This document shows, piece after piece, positions 18,196-28,609 of a stretch of DNA of 64,000 nt. The stretch is from Segniliparus rotundus DSM 44985. Lineage in GTDB: Bacteria; Actinomycetota; Actinomycetes; Mycobacteriales; Mycobacteriaceae. The notes beneath the pieces were generated by a model. It made no database searches, was not told the DNA's origin, and was given only the letters and a program-made list of their open reading frames with translations. A program made the position numbers and the translations under genes. The DNA is taken from contig NC_014168.1 of NCBI RefSeq assembly GCF_000092825.1, positions 1,479,946 through 1,543,945 on the forward strand. The letters are read 5' to 3'. The number at the start of each line of letters is the position of its first letter. The stretch's first letter is position 1.

Positions 18196-19089
18196 ATGAG
18201 CTACCCACAGCAAGGCTACGGAGCCCCGCCGCAGGGCGGGTATGGAGCGCCGCCAGCCGGATATGGCCCTCCCCAGGGCGGATACGGCTACGGCCAGCAG
18301 CCGAGCCCGTACGGCCAGCCGCAGCAGCCGAAGGAGCCCGCCGACCTCGGCAAGATCTTCGGATTCTCGGTGCTCGGCCTCGGTTTGCTGATCGGCCTGC
18401 TGCACATCGTCGGGGTGATTTTGAGCGATTTCGCCCCGATCTACCTCGGCCCGACTGCCGCGGTGGAATTCGCGGCGGCCCTGGTGGTCGGCTTCGGACT
18501 CGCCGCGCGCTCCGCGCCGAAGAACACCATCGTCGTTGCCGCGTTGAGCACATCGGGCGCGCTCACGGGCCTGGTGTCGCTGATTCTGGCTTTCATCGCC
18601 AAGCTGCAGCCGGACTTCTCGTCGCTGATTCTGATCATCCTCGTTTTTGTTCTGGCGCTGATCCAGGCTGGCCTCGCGGCTGCCATCGTGTTCACCGACA
18701 AGGGCGACGACGGCGACCTGAAGACGGAGACCCCGCCGTCGCAGACCCAGGCGAGCCCCTACGCGGGTCCGCTGCAGCCGATCGGCCCGCAGTCGTACGA
18801 GCCGCCGCCGCAGCACCAGTCGGCTCCGTCGCCGTACGCCCAGGCCCCGGCGCATCAGCAACAGCACGGCCAGGCCTCCGCGCCGAGCCCGTACGCCAGC
18901 CCGCAGCAGGCCCCCCAGCAGGCGCCCTCCGCGCCGCCGCAGCAGCATCAGGCCCCGGTGTCCCCGCCGCCGCCCGCCCCGGCTTCTCCCTACGGCATCC
19001 CCTCGGCCGGACCGGGTTCCGCTCCCCCCGCGCCTGGGGCCCCGTCGCAGATCAATCTGGGACTTGGTGAGCCTCCTCGGTCTCATTGA
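18196..19089 (+). CDS. DUF5336 family membrane protein with Pro/Gln-rich tails (Rv0954-like)
   Basis: A 297-residue protein. The N-terminal ~50 residues are Gly/Tyr/Pro/Gln-rich repeats (GYGAPPQ type). A central domain (~55-170) has four transmembrane helices, e.g. IFGFSVLGLGLLIGLLHIVGV and LILIILVFVLALIQAGLAAAIV. A long Pro/Gln/Ser-rich C-terminal tail follows. M. tuberculosis Rv0954 has the same layout and, from memory, has been linked to septal or polar growth complexes. GAGGGA precedes the ATG at 18196. A 6-bp hairpin (18144-18161) sits in the leader. A terminator follows the gene. Confidence 0.88.
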   Translation: MSYPQQGYGAPPQGGYGAPPAGYGPPQGGYGYGQQPSPYGQPQQPKEPADLGKIFGFSVLGLGLLIGLLHIVGVILSDFAPIYLGPTAAVEFAAALVVGFGLAARSAPKNTIVVAALSTSGALTGLVSLILAFIAKLQPDFSSLILIILVFVLALIQAGLAAAIVFTDKGDDGDLKTETPPSQTQASPYAGPLQPIGPQSYEPPPQHQSAPSPYAQAPAHQQQHGQASAPSPYASPQQAPQQAPSAPPQQHQAPVSPPPPAPASPYGIPSAGPGSAPPAPGAPSQINLGLGEPPRSH

Positions 19090-19101
19090 GCTCAGATCGT
19101 T

Positions 19102-19140
19102 CAGCTCAGGCACGCCGCGACCGGCGTGCCTGAGCTGTTT
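19102..19140 (+). terminator. Rho-independent-type terminator
   Basis: A perfect 15-bp stem (arms 19102-19116 and 19123-19137) with a 6-nt loop GCGACC, followed by TTT. It lies 12 nt after the DUF5336 stop codon and before the DUF6350 start, so it separates the two transcripts. Confidence 0.75.
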
Positions 19141-19169
19141 CCGGGCCTCTCTTTGACATCCTTGACCGG

Positions 19170-20738
19170 ATGGCCACACGCACGGTTCCTCAGACGGCCC
19201 GCCGCCACAGCGCAGGCAGGTCGACCGCGAACCCGTCGGCTTCTCCCGCCGCAAGGAAATCCTCCGGTCACGGCGAAACGGAAGGCGCCGAAGACCATTC
19301 GCGCGGCGCTCGTGGCCGAGGTTTTCGACCGGCCGCAGATCCGAGCCCGAGCGCTTTGCAAGCCCTGCGCGACGCGCTCGTGTGGTCCCAGCCGCCCGCT
19401 GCGCGGGAGCCCCGCTCGCTTTTCGCGGTCGCGTTCGCACCCGCGGGAGTGCTGCTCGGTTTCGTGGCCGCCATCGCGCTGGTCACCTTGGTGAGCGCTG
19501 ACAGCGATCTGCAAGGCGCCTTCGGCGCGATCGCCCTGGTGTGGCTCGCGGCGCACCAAGTCCCTGTCTCCATCGCCGACATCGCCCTCGGCGCGCTGCC
19601 CCTCGTCCCCACAGCGCTGCTCATGTGGTTCGTCGCCCGGCTGTCCGCGCAAGCGGCGTGCACCCGTGCGACGGGCCGACAACTGCGCCAGGTGCTTGCG
19701 GCGGCGATGGGCGGGCCGCTTGTCATCACCATGATTTTGCTCGCCACGGCGAAAGACGCCGCAACGGTCGTCCCGCTCAACGCCCCTGCGCCAGCCCCCG
19801 CGTTGGCATGGGTGACCGGGGTCCATCTGGTCGCCTCCGGCCTGGGCGTCTTGTGGTCGCGCAGGGAGGCTGTCGCGCAGGCGCTTCCGGCCTGGGGGCC
19901 TTGCGCCGCGCAGCTCGGCGTGCGCTCTGGGCTCTGGCTGTTCACGATCAGCGCGGCTCTCACGGTCCTGAACATGGTCGCGCACTGGGGCAAGCTCTCC
20001 GCTGGCTTCGACGTCGGTTCCGGCGGCGTGGGATTGTTCGGCGTTCTCGTGATGAGCCTCCTCTACCTCCCGAACGTCATAGTGGCCGGAGTCGATGTGC
20101 TGTTGGGGGCAACGGTTCGGTTCGGCGGCACTTCGGTGCAACTCGCGCACGCGCAGATCGGCCAGCTGCCGCTCCTGCCGAGTTTCACGCCGCTCACGTC
20201 GTGGCATTTCGGCAGGGCCGCTTTCGTCGCGCTCCTCGTCCCCGCAGCGGTCGGAGCCTGGCTCGGCAGCCAATGCGCGGCCAAGACGCAGAGCGTGACT
20301 GCTTCGGCGCGCTGCGCGGTGTGCGCGGCGGCTTTCGCCGCGAGCCTCGTGTGCGTCGTCTCGGCCGCGGCCTGCGGCAGGGTGGGCGTGATCGGCCAAT
20401 GGTCGGTGAATGTGCTGCTGCTGTGGTTGCTCGCCTTCGCCCTGCTCGCCCTGCCCGCTGTGGTCGTCGCTGTCGCCGCGACCGCGCCTGCGGCGTTGCG
20501 CGGCAAACCAGCGCCGACTGTGGTCATCTCTCCGGCACGGGACCAAAACACTTGGGAGGACCCGGCCGAGGAGCACGACCCCGCCCAGGACGAGACGGCG
20601 CTCGACGCGGCCGACGAGAGAAAAGACGCGAACTCCGCCTGCGAGCCGGACTCAGCCGAGCCGCAGACAGCGTGCGAGACATTGGGGGATCTGGAAAAAC
20701 AAGAGCCCGCAGCGGAGGGCGACGAGTCCGCCGAGTAG
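19170..20738 (+). CDS. DUF6350 family multi-pass membrane protein (Rv0955-like)
   Basis: A 522-residue integral membrane protein with about nine hydrophobic segments between residues ~85 and 430 (e.g. VAFAPAGVLLGFVAAIALVTL, PLVITMILLATA, VNVLLLWLLAFALLALPAVVV), and acidic hydrophilic N- and C-terminal tails. The C-terminal ~80 residues are strongly acidic. Its position between DUF5336 and purN matches Rv0955 in M. tuberculosis. No enzymatic motif is visible and the function is unknown. The exact start is uncertain because no ribosome site is clear at 19170. Confidence 0.82.
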   Translation: MATRTVPQTARRHSAGRSTANPSASPAARKSSGHGETEGAEDHSRGARGRGFRPAADPSPSALQALRDALVWSQPPAAREPRSLFAVAFAPAGVLLGFVAAIALVTLVSADSDLQGAFGAIALVWLAAHQVPVSIADIALGALPLVPTALLMWFVARLSAQAACTRATGRQLRQVLAAAMGGPLVITMILLATAKDAATVVPLNAPAPAPALAWVTGVHLVASGLGVLWSRREAVAQALPAWGPCAAQLGVRSGLWLFTISAALTVLNMVAHWGKLSAGFDVGSGGVGLFGVLVMSLLYLPNVIVAGVDVLLGATVRFGGTSVQLAHAQIGQLPLLPSFTPLTSWHFGRAAFVALLVPAAVGAWLGSQCAAKTQSVTASARCAVCAAAFAASLVCVVSAAACGRVGVIGQWSVNVLLLWLLAFALLALPAVVVAVAATAPAALRGKPAPTVVISPARDQNTWEDPAEEHDPAQDETALDAADERKDANSACEPDSAEPQTACETLGDLEKQEPAAEGDESAE

Positions 20739-20741
20739 GCT
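20736..20741 (+). promoter_or_regulatory. -10 element for leaderless purN
   Basis: TAGGCT lies exactly 6 nt before the purN GTG (20748) and includes the TAG stop codon of the preceding gene. No Shine-Dalgarno is present. The geometry fits a leaderless transcript starting at or next to the GTG. Confidence 0.5.
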
Positions 20742-20747
20742 CTGCTG

Positions 20748-21377
20748 GTGGCGCATGACGGTTCCAAGACGCTTCAGCCAGCGCGTATCGTCGTTCTCGC
20801 TTCGGGGACCGGGAGTTTGTTCGCAGCGCTTCTCGAAGCGAGCGCCGCTGAAAACTACCCGGGACGCGTGGTCGGACTGGTGGTGGACCGTGCCTGCCTT
20901 GCCGAGTCGGTCGCCGAAGACGCGGGCGTCGAGGTGCGCCGAGTGGACCCGAGAGAAAAGCCGGACCGGGCCTGCTGGGACGAGGACCTCACTCGCGCCG
21001 TGGCCGAGCTGCGTCCGGATGTGGTGGTCTGCGCCGGATTCATGCGGGTGCTTGCGAAACCATTCGTCGACCGTTTCCCCGAGCAGATCGTGAACTCCCA
21101 TCCGGCTTTGCTCCCGTCTTTTCCCGGCGCGCACGCTGTGCGGGACGCCCTTAAGCACGGGGTCCGGGTGACGGGGACGACCGTGCATGTGGTCGACCAC
21201 GGCGTGGACACCGGGCCGATTCTGGCCCAAGAGGCTGTTCCCGTGTTCGCGACCGACACCGAGGAAACATTGCACGAGCGGATCAAAGAGGTGGAACGTC
21301 GGCTTTTGCCACAGACGGTGGCGGGCTTTATCTCCGGCGTTGTCGCGCCGGCCCATCGGAAGGAGCAGGATCGTTGA
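20748..21377 (+). CDS. purN: Phosphoribosylglycinamide formyltransferase
   Basis: PurN transfers a formyl group from 10-formyl-THF to GAR in purine synthesis. The 209-residue protein shows [16 protein letters not shown] at the N-terminus, the active-site segment [15 protein letters not shown] (His), and [15 protein letters not shown] (Asp). The start is a GTG at 20748. Its stop overlaps the TTG start of purH by 4 nt, an obligate operon as in Rv0956-Rv0957. Confidence 0.97.
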   Translation: MAHDGSKTLQPARIVVLASGTGSLFAALLEASAAENYPGRVVGLVVDRACLAESVAEDAGVEVRRVDPREKPDRACWDEDLTRAVAELRPDVVVCAGFMRVLAKPFVDRFPEQIVNSHPALLPSFPGAHAVRDALKHGVRVTGTTVHVVDHGVDTGPILAQEAVPVFATDTEETLHERIKEVERRLLPQTVAGFISGVVAPAHRKEQDR

Positions 21378-22954
21378 CGAATGATGAGCGGCGTGTGATT
21401 CGCCGGGCGCTGGTGAGCGTGTCGGACAAGCGGGGGCTCGCCGAGTTCGCCGCGGGCCTCGCCCAGCGCGGCGTGGCCTTGGTCGCGACCGGCTCCACTG
21501 CCAAACTCATCGAAGAGGCCGGAGTTTCGGCGCAGCGAGTGGAAGAGCTCACCGGTTTCCCTGAAGTGTTGGACGGGCGGGTCAAAACACTGCACCCGAA
21601 AGTGCACGCGGGGGTGCTCGCCGACACGAGGCTGAGCGCGCACCTCGACCAGTTGGAGCAGCTCGGGATCGAGCCATTCGACCTGGTTGTGGTGAACCTG
21701 TACCCCTTCGAAGCCACCGCGGCCTCTGGCGCGGGCTTCGAGGAGTGCGTGGAGCAGATCGACATTGGCGGCCCCGCGATGGTGCGCGCTTCGGCGAAGA
21801 ACCACGCCAGCGTTGCGATTGTGGTCGATCCAGGCCTCTACCAGGAAGTCCTCGATGCTATCGACGCGGGCGGCTTCGATTTCGCCCGCCGCCGCCAACT
21901 CGCCCAGCTCGCCTTCCAGCACACGGCTGAATACGACACGGCCATCGCGAACTGGTTCGCCGAGCAGGACTGCGCGGACGAGCCCCCCGCGTGGGCAGGG
22001 CTCTCGCTTCGCCGCGCCGCGGTGCTCCGATACGGCGAGAACCCGCATCAGCGAGCCGCGCTGTACGTGGGCGGGCCCGCGGCTGGCTCCTTGGCCCAAG
22101 CGGAGCAGCTGCACGGCAAGCAGATGAGCTACAACAACTACACCGACACGGAGTCCGCCGTTCGGGCGGCGGGCGAGCACGCCGGTCCTGCTGTGGCGAT
22201 CGTCAAACATGCCAACCCGTGCGGGATCGCGGTCGGCGAGACTGTTGCCGAGGCGCACCGCAAAGCGCACGCCAGCGACCCGGTGAGCGCGTTCGGCGGC
22301 GTGATCGCGGTCAACCAGGAGGTGGACGAGGAGCTTGCCGAGCAGATCGCTGGCATCTTCACGGAAGTGGTGGCGGCTCCCGGTTTCACGGACGGCGCGC
22401 GGGCGATCCTCACAAAGAAGCCCAGCATCCGGCTCCTGGTCGTGCCGTCGGGCGCACGGGGGGCCTTCGCCTCTGCCGCGGGCGGTCGGGGCTGGCAGCT
22501 GCGGCCGATTCCGGGCGGGGCGCTCCTCCAAGAGTTCGACGCGCTCGAAGCCCCTGGCGATTCGCCCGACGCGTGGCGATTGGCCGCGGGCGGCGCGGCA
22601 GACCCGGCGACCGTCGCGGATCTCGCGTTCGCCTGGCGCGCGTGCAGATCGGTCAAGTCCAATGCCGTTGTCCTCGCCCGCGACCTCGCCACAGTCGGCG
22701 TGGGCATGGGGCAGGTGAACCGGGTGGACTCGGCTCGCCTCGCCGTGGCGCGGGCAGGGGAGCGGGCACGCGGCGCGGTGGGGGCTTCTGACGCGTTCTT
22801 CCCATTCCCCGACGGACTGGAAGTCCTCGCGGAGGCCGGGGTCGCAGCGATTGTGGCTCCGGGCGGTTCAGTCCGAGACAGCGAGGTCATCGAAGCGGCA
22901 GAGCGCCAAGGGGTCACGCTCTATCTGACGGACGTCCGGCACTTCGCCCACTGA
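21374..22954 (+). CDS. purH: Bifunctional AICAR formyltransferase / IMP cyclohydrolase
   Basis: PurH performs the last two steps to IMP. The 526-residue protein has the N-terminal MGS-like IMP cyclohydrolase domain ([32 protein letters not shown]-like segment near residue 70) and the C-terminal AICAR transformylase domain, with [12 protein letters not shown] and KSNAVVLA. The length is normal. The TTG start at 21374 is supported by AAGGAG 8-9 nt upstream and by the family N-terminal length; a GTG a few codons in is the alternative. A hairpin lies just after the gene. Confidence 0.96.
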   Translation: MTNDERRVIRRALVSVSDKRGLAEFAAGLAQRGVALVATGSTAKLIEEAGVSAQRVEELTGFPEVLDGRVKTLHPKVHAGVLADTRLSAHLDQLEQLGIEPFDLVVVNLYPFEATAASGAGFEECVEQIDIGGPAMVRASAKNHASVAIVVDPGLYQEVLDAIDAGGFDFARRRQLAQLAFQHTAEYDTAIANWFAEQDCADEPPAWAGLSLRRAAVLRYGENPHQRAALYVGGPAAGSLAQAEQLHGKQMSYNNYTDTESAVRAAGEHAGPAVAIVKHANPCGIAVGETVAEAHRKAHASDPVSAFGGVIAVNQEVDEELAEQIAGIFTEVVAAPGFTDGARAILTKKPSIRLLVVPSGARGAFASAAGGRGWQLRPIPGGALLQEFDALEAPGDSPDAWRLAAGGAADPATVADLAFAWRACRSVKSNAVVLARDLATVGVGMGQVNRVDSARLAVARAGERARGAVGASDAFFPFPDGLEVLAEAGVAAIVAPGGSVRDSEVIEAAERQGVTLYLTDVRHFAH

Positions 22955-22978
22955 TGGCTGTTGCTCGCTGAGCATCGC

Positions 22979-23010
22979 CGTCCCCGCCGGTGAAGGCCGG
23001 CGAAGGACGA
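22979..23010 (+). terminator. Hairpin after purH, probable terminator
   Basis: An inner 6-bp stem CGCCGG/CCGGCG with a 6-nt loop is extended by an outer CGTCC/GGACG pairing across a small internal bulge. It lies 25 nt after purH and well before eno. There is no T-tract, as is common in high-GC actinobacteria. The remaining gap up to 23185 holds the eno promoter region. Confidence 0.5.
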
Positions 23011-23106
23011 TGGCGCGGCTCCTTCGGCGCGCAGCGGCGGGCGCGTGTGGAAAACAGATCACGGCCGCAACGGCGGTGTGAGGAAGCCAGCGGGCGCGTC
23101 AGCCGC

Positions 23107-24468
<1,362 letters not shown>

Positions 24469-24483
24469 GGGGACAAGGCCCTC

Positions 24484-24858
24484 ATGTTCCAAGCGATGTT
24501 CGCCCGCCGAGCCGTGTTGCTCGCGTTGGTGGTGTGCGGTCTGGCGTTGACTTTGGCCGGGCCGCTACGGGTGTACCTCACGCAACAACATGAGATGTCC
24601 CAGCTCGCCGCCCAGGAGCGCCAAAAGCAGGAGGCCATCGACGTGTTGCGCTACCAACGGGCGCGCCGTGACTCCAACGCGAACGAGATCATCCAGGCCA
24701 GGGGCATGGGCTATGTCTTCCCCGGGGAGATCCCGGTGCAGGTGATGCTGCCGTCCCGCGGCGAGGCGCCGTCCGCGCAGGCGGCGCCCGAGCGGAAAAA
24801 AGAAGGCCCCTGGTACGGGCAAATCTGGAACTCGATCGCCGTCCCCGCCGCGCCGTGA
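24484..24858 (+). CDS. Septum formation initiator protein (FtsB/DivIC family)
   Basis: A 124-residue bitopic division protein. It has a short basic N-terminus, a transmembrane helix (AVLLALVVCGLALTLAGPL, residues ~10-28), a coiled coil (~30-65), and the family turn ARGMGYVFPGEIPVQV. It lacks the long Pro-rich cytoplasmic N-terminus of some mycobacterial homologues. It lies 15 nt after eno and its stop overlaps the next GTG (GTGA), so it is in an operon. It should act at the septum with FtsL/FtsQ (family knowledge). Confidence 0.9.
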   Translation: MFQAMFARRAVLLALVVCGLALTLAGPLRVYLTQQHEMSQLAAQERQKQEAIDVLRYQRARRDSNANEIIQARGMGYVFPGEIPVQVMLPSRGEAPSAQAAPERKKEGPWYGQIWNSIAVPAAP

Positions 24859-25421
24859 CGGTCTCGGAAGACGATTTGGCCGTCATCGAGCGGCAGCTCT
24901 CACGTCGCCCCCGAGGCGTGTTGGACGTGGCGTACCGATGCCCGGACGGCAGTCCCGGCGTTGTGATGACCAGTCCGAGACTGCCGGACGGCACCCCGTT
25001 CCCCACCTTGTACTACTTGACCGATCCGAGGCTCACCGCGACCGCGGGCCGGTTCGAGTCCGTGGGCGCCATGGCGGTGTTGGCCCAAGCCTTGGCCGCG
25101 AACGAAGATTTCGCCGCGCAGTACCGCCGTGCGCACCAGGCGTATCTCGCCAAACGCGCCGAGGCCGCCAGCATCGCCGGTTGCGGGGGTCTGGACGGCG
25201 ATTTCAGCGCGGGCGGCATGCCGGACCGGGTGAAATGCCTGCACGCGCTCATCGGGCACTCTTTGGCGGAGGGGCCTGGGCTCAATCCGGTCGGGGACGT
25301 CGCTGTGGCGTTGGGCGTGCGGGTGTGGGGAGAGCGTCAAAAAGGAGCGTGGCCCACGCAGTGGCCGCCGCTTTCGAGCTGGCCTGATCTCGAAGAGCAA
25401 CTCGTGGCCGCGCATGCTTGA
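24855..25421 (+). CDS. DUF501 family protein (Rv1025-like)
   Basis: A 188-residue protein with DUF501 marks: LSRRPRGVLDVAYRCPDGSP at the N-terminus, PFPTLYYLTDPRLTA, the Cys-containing IAGCGGLDGDFSAGGMPDRVKCLHALIGHSLAEGPGLNPVGD, and a terminal LEEQLVA helix. The Cys/His pattern (C...C..H...H) may bind a metal, which is inference. The GTG start at 24855 overlaps the FtsB stop, and its end overlaps ppx by 8 nt. The function is unknown; the coupling to ftsB and ppx is conserved in actinobacteria. Confidence 0.92.
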   Translation: MTVSEDDLAVIERQLSRRPRGVLDVAYRCPDGSPGVVMTSPRLPDGTPFPTLYYLTDPRLTATAGRFESVGAMAVLAQALAANEDFAAQYRRAHQAYLAKRAEAASIAGCGGLDGDFSAGGMPDRVKCLHALIGHSLAEGPGLNPVGDVAVALGVRVWGERQKGAWPTQWPPLSSWPDLEEQLVAAHA

Positions 25422-26361
25422 GCCGCAGCGGATCGCAGCGGTCGATTGCGGCACCAACTCGTTGCGGCTCCTGATCGGCGAGGCGGGACCGGGCGGGGTC
25501 CGGGCATTGCGCAGGGAGACCCGGATCGTCGGATTGGGCGAGGGAGTGGATCAGACAGGGCGCTTCTGCGCCGAGGCGATGCAGCGGACGCTTGCCGCGT
25601 TGACGGAGTACGCGGAATTGATGCGCCATTGGGGTGTCCGTAGAGCCGTGATGGTGGCCACCTCCGCTTCGCGCGACGCGCGGAACGCCGAGGAATTCCT
25701 CGGCCGAGCCCGCGCCGTCCTCGCCGCTGTGGCCCCGGATTCGCACGCGCGTGTCATCAGCGGGCAGGAGGAGGCCCGGTTGAGTTTCACCGGAGCCACG
25801 GCGGGGCTGGCCGCCGCGCCGCCGCAGGTCGTCGTGGACGTCGGCGGCGGCTCCACCGAACTCGCCATCGGGACGGGTTCCGATGTCATGGGGACAGTCT
25901 CGTTGGATATGGGATGCGTGCGGCTCACCGAGCGGTTCGTGCGCGACGACCCGCCGCTGCGCACTGAGATCGACCAGGTCCGCGCGTATGTCCGGGGCTT
26001 GCTCCGCGCCGAGGAGCCCGCCGGTGTGCGGGAAGCCCGAACAGCGGTCGCAGTGGCGGGCACCGCGCTGACGGTGGCGGCGGTCGCTTTCGACCACGCC
26101 GCGCTCGAGCCGGGCCTTCTTTCGGGGTCGCGGTTGTCCGTCTCGCAGGTGGTGGCGACGGCGGAGCTGCTGGGCGCGATGACTCTCGCAGAGCGGTCCG
26201 CCCTGGGGCCGATGGACTCGGGACGCGCTCCGGTCATTGCGGCCGGGGCCTGGATTCTCGCGGAGGTCGGGCTGTATGTGCAGGAGCGCGCGGGGGTGGG
26301 GGAGTTCGTGTTGCGAGAAGAGGACATTCTCGACGGGGCGCTGGCCTCGCTGCTCCCCTAG
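25414..26361 (+). CDS. ppx: Exopolyphosphatase / GppA-family phosphatase (Rv1026-like)
   Basis: A 315-residue Ppx/GppA enzyme that degrades polyphosphate or pppGpp. The actin-like ATPase fold is visible in AAVDCGTNSLRLLIGE (phosphate 1), ATSASRDARN, SGQEEARLSFTGA and VVDVGGGSTELAIG (phosphate 2). It is a short form lacking the C-terminal HD domain, like actinobacterial Ppx1/2. The ATG at 25414 overlaps DUF501. It ends with a 4-nt overlap with the convergent HAD phosphatase gene. Confidence 0.94.
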   Translation: MLEPQRIAAVDCGTNSLRLLIGEAGPGGVRALRRETRIVGLGEGVDQTGRFCAEAMQRTLAALTEYAELMRHWGVRRAVMVATSASRDARNAEEFLGRARAVLAAVAPDSHARVISGQEEARLSFTGATAGLAAAPPQVVVDVGGGSTELAIGTGSDVMGTVSLDMGCVRLTERFVRDDPPLRTEIDQVRAYVRGLLRAEEPAGVREARTAVAVAGTALTVAAVAFDHAALEPGLLSGSRLSVSQVVATAELLGAMTLAERSALGPMDSGRAPVIAAGAWILAEVGLYVQERAGVGEFVLREEDILDGALASLLP

Positions 26362-27203
26362 CCGCGTTTGCGGGTGAGGGCCACATAGGTGAGCGTGCCC
26401 GCCGCCGCCGCTGTGAGAGAGCCCGCCGCGGAGATGAGCGCTGTTTTTGCTTTCGGCAGTTGCTGCGCCGTCCGTGACAGCAGACGCGCCCGCAAGGACA
26501 CCGGCCGGGAGAAAAAGAGCACCGGCCAGCTGCGCTTGTTCGCCGCCTTGCGCAACGCCCGGTCCGGGTTCACGGCTGTCGGGTTGCCGACTGCGGCGAG
26601 CATCGGCAGGTCGGTGATGGAGTCCGCGTAGGCGTAGCTTGCCGCGAGGTCCAAGCCCTCCTGCTCGGCGAGTGACGCTATCGCGTCGACTTTGCCTTCG
26701 CCGAAACAGTAGAAGTCAACCTCGCCGGTGTATTTGCCTTCTTTGACGGTCATTTTCGTCGCCATCGAATGGTCGGCTCCGAGAAGTTTCGCGATGGGCT
26801 CGACCACTTCTTGGCCGGAGGCGGAGACCACGACGACACGGTGCCCCCTGGCCTTGTGCGCGGCGATCAACTCAGTCGCCTCGGAGAACACCAGGGGCTC
26901 GACGATGTCCCGCAAAGTTTCGGCCACCACTGCCTTCACCTCGCCGACGTCCCACCCCGCGCACATGTCCGCAAGATGCTTGCGGAGCCGGTCCATCTGC
27001 TGGTGGTCGGCTCCGGAGAGTTGGAAGAGGAACTGCGCGTAGCTGCTTTTCAACACTGCTCTGCGTCCGACGAGGCCCTGCTCGTAGAACGGGCGGCCGA
27101 ACGCGAGCGAGCTCGATTTCGCAATCAGGGTGCGGTCGAGGTCGAAAAAAGCCGCCGGTTGAGACACACTGTTCAGGATAACGTTCGCGCGGATCTGCCG
27201 CAT
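26358..27203 (-). CDS. HAD-IB family phosphatase with C-terminal membrane segment (SerB1/Rv0505c-like)
   Basis: A 281-residue haloacid-dehalogenase phosphatase. Motif I is AFFDLDRTL, motif II VVVVSASG, motif III K in KMTVKEGKYTG, and motif IV AYADSITDLPML. The C-terminal ~50 residues are basic then hydrophobic (ALISAAGSLTAAAAGTLTYVALT), a probable membrane anchor. The start is uncertain: the ATG at 27203 or the GTG 12 codons in at 27167, which gives a family-like N-terminus. The substrate could be phosphoserine or a lysophospholipid-type phosphate; the family does not decide. Confidence 0.88.
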   Translation of the reverse strand: MRQIRANVILNSVSQPAAFFDLDRTLIAKSSSLAFGRPFYEQGLVGRRAVLKSSYAQFLFQLSGADHQQMDRLRKHLADMCAGWDVGEVKAVVAETLRDIVEPLVFSEATELIAAHKARGHRVVVVSASGQEVVEPIAKLLGADHSMATKMTVKEGKYTGEVDFYCFGEGKVDAIASLAEQEGLDLAASYAYADSITDLPMLAAVGNPTAVNPDRALRKAANKRSWPVLFFSRPVSLRARLLSRTAQQLPKAKTALISAAGSLTAAAAGTLTYVALTRKRG

Positions 27204-27225
27204 CCTCGCAGGATCGGCGCGGGCT

Positions 27226-28389
27226 TCAGCGCGATGCGCCTCCCGCGCCGACGAAGGCCGTGGTGCCAGAGGCGTGCGTGTTTTTCTTGTTCGGGTGCTG
27301 CCATCGGCCGCGTTGCGCGAGAATCGGCAGCACGCCCTCGCCGAACCAGTAGGCCTCTTCGACGTGCGGGTAGCCGGAGAGGATGAAATGGTCGATCCCG
27401 AGGTCCGCGTATTCGGCGATGCGGTCGGCGACTTCGGCGTGCGAGCCGACGAGCGCGGTGCCCGCGCCGCCTCGGACCAGGCCGACCCCGGCCCAGAGAT
27501 TGGGGGAGATCTCGAGGTTGTCGGCGCTCCCGCCGTGCAAGGCGAGCATGCGCTTTTGCCCTTCTGACTCGCTTCGGGCGAGATTGTGTTGCACTCGCTC
27601 CACCTCGGCGGGGTCCACGCCCGCGAGCAGCCGCGCCGCCTCGGCCCAGGCTTGCTCGCTCGTGTCCCGCGCGATGACGTGGATGCGCAGGCCGTAGGTC
27701 AGCTGACGGTCCCGTTCGGCTGCGAGCGAGCGGATCCAATCAAGTTTCTCGCGCACCGCGTCCACGGGCTCGCCCCAGGTGAGGTACGTGTCCGCGTATG
27801 CTGCCGCGACCTGGCCCGCCTCAGGCGAGGAGCCGCCGAAGAACACTGGCGGGACAGGGTCCGGCCTGCGGGCGAGCAAAGCCTCGTGGACCCGTATGTG
27901 CTTGCCGTCGAGGCTGACGGGGTCCCGGGAGGTCCAAAGCCTGCGCACGACGTCGAGGAATTCCGCGCAGCGCTCGTAACGCTCAGCTTTCGGCAAAAAG
28001 TCGCCGTACGCCTGCTGCTCGTGCGCTTCGCCGCCGGTGACGACGTTCAGCAGGAGCCGGCCTTGGGTGTGCCATTGATAGGTGGCCGCCATTTGCGCGG
28101 CCAAAGTCGGGCTGATGAGACCGGGGCGGAAGGCGACGAGGAATTTCAGCGTCTCGGCGGACTCCGCCAGCAACGCGGTCGTGAGCCAAGCGTCCTCGCA
28201 CCACGCTCCGGCGGGGGTGAGCGCCGCCTCGAATCCGTTTTCTTCCGCCGCGAAGCTGATTTGCTTGAGGTAGCGCAGCGTCGCGGGGCGGTCGCCCGAC
28301 ATATGGGTGCCGTGCCCGCCGGCGATGAGGCCGCGAGAGTCTCCGTACGTGGGCAAGAACCAATGGAAGGAGAGCGGGTTGGTGGTCAC
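27226..28389 (-). CDS. ssuD: FMNH2-dependent alkanesulfonate monooxygenase
   Basis: A 387-residue LLM-class flavin monooxygenase. The sequence follows E. coli SsuD closely along its length: FHWFLPTYGDSRGL, PAGAWCEDAWLTTALL, LKFLVAFRPGLISPT, GGSSPEAGQVAA.YADTYLTWGEP, NLEISPNLWAGVGLVRGGAGTALVG and HFILSGYPHVEEAYWFGE. It releases sulfite from alkanesulfonates for sulfur scavenging, using FMNH2 from an NADPH reductase. No ssuE or ssuABC transporter genes lie nearby, so it is a solo gene. I chose the GTG at 28389 by alignment; upstream codons look non-coding. Confidence 0.92.
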   Translation of the reverse strand: MTTNPLSFHWFLPTYGDSRGLIAGGHGTHMSGDRPATLRYLKQISFAAEENGFEAALTPAGAWCEDAWLTTALLAESAETLKFLVAFRPGLISPTLAAQMAATYQWHTQGRLLLNVVTGGEAHEQQAYGDFLPKAERYERCAEFLDVVRRLWTSRDPVSLDGKHIRVHEALLARRPDPVPPVFFGGSSPEAGQVAAAYADTYLTWGEPVDAVREKLDWIRSLAAERDRQLTYGLRIHVIARDTSEQAWAEAARLLAGVDPAEVERVQHNLARSESEGQKRMLALHGGSADNLEISPNLWAGVGLVRGGAGTALVGSHAEVADRIAEYADLGIDHFILSGYPHVEEAYWFGEGVLPILAQRGRWQHPNKKNTHASGTTAFVGAGGASR

Positions 28390-28609
28390 GGGGGGATGAT
28401 AACCGGATCGCGCTGCGCAGTGGCGGTTTCGCCACGAAGCCAGTCTGCGGGACTGGCGTTTTGGATTTTGTTCTTCGTGATTCCACCTCATGGGCAACCC
28501 ACTGGCCAATCCTCTTCTCAGCCGGTAAACTCGGCCAAAGACCACCATGCGAAGACCAGGAGACAGCGATCCATCACAAGAGCGACGACTTCAGCGGCGG
28601 AGCGGCCCT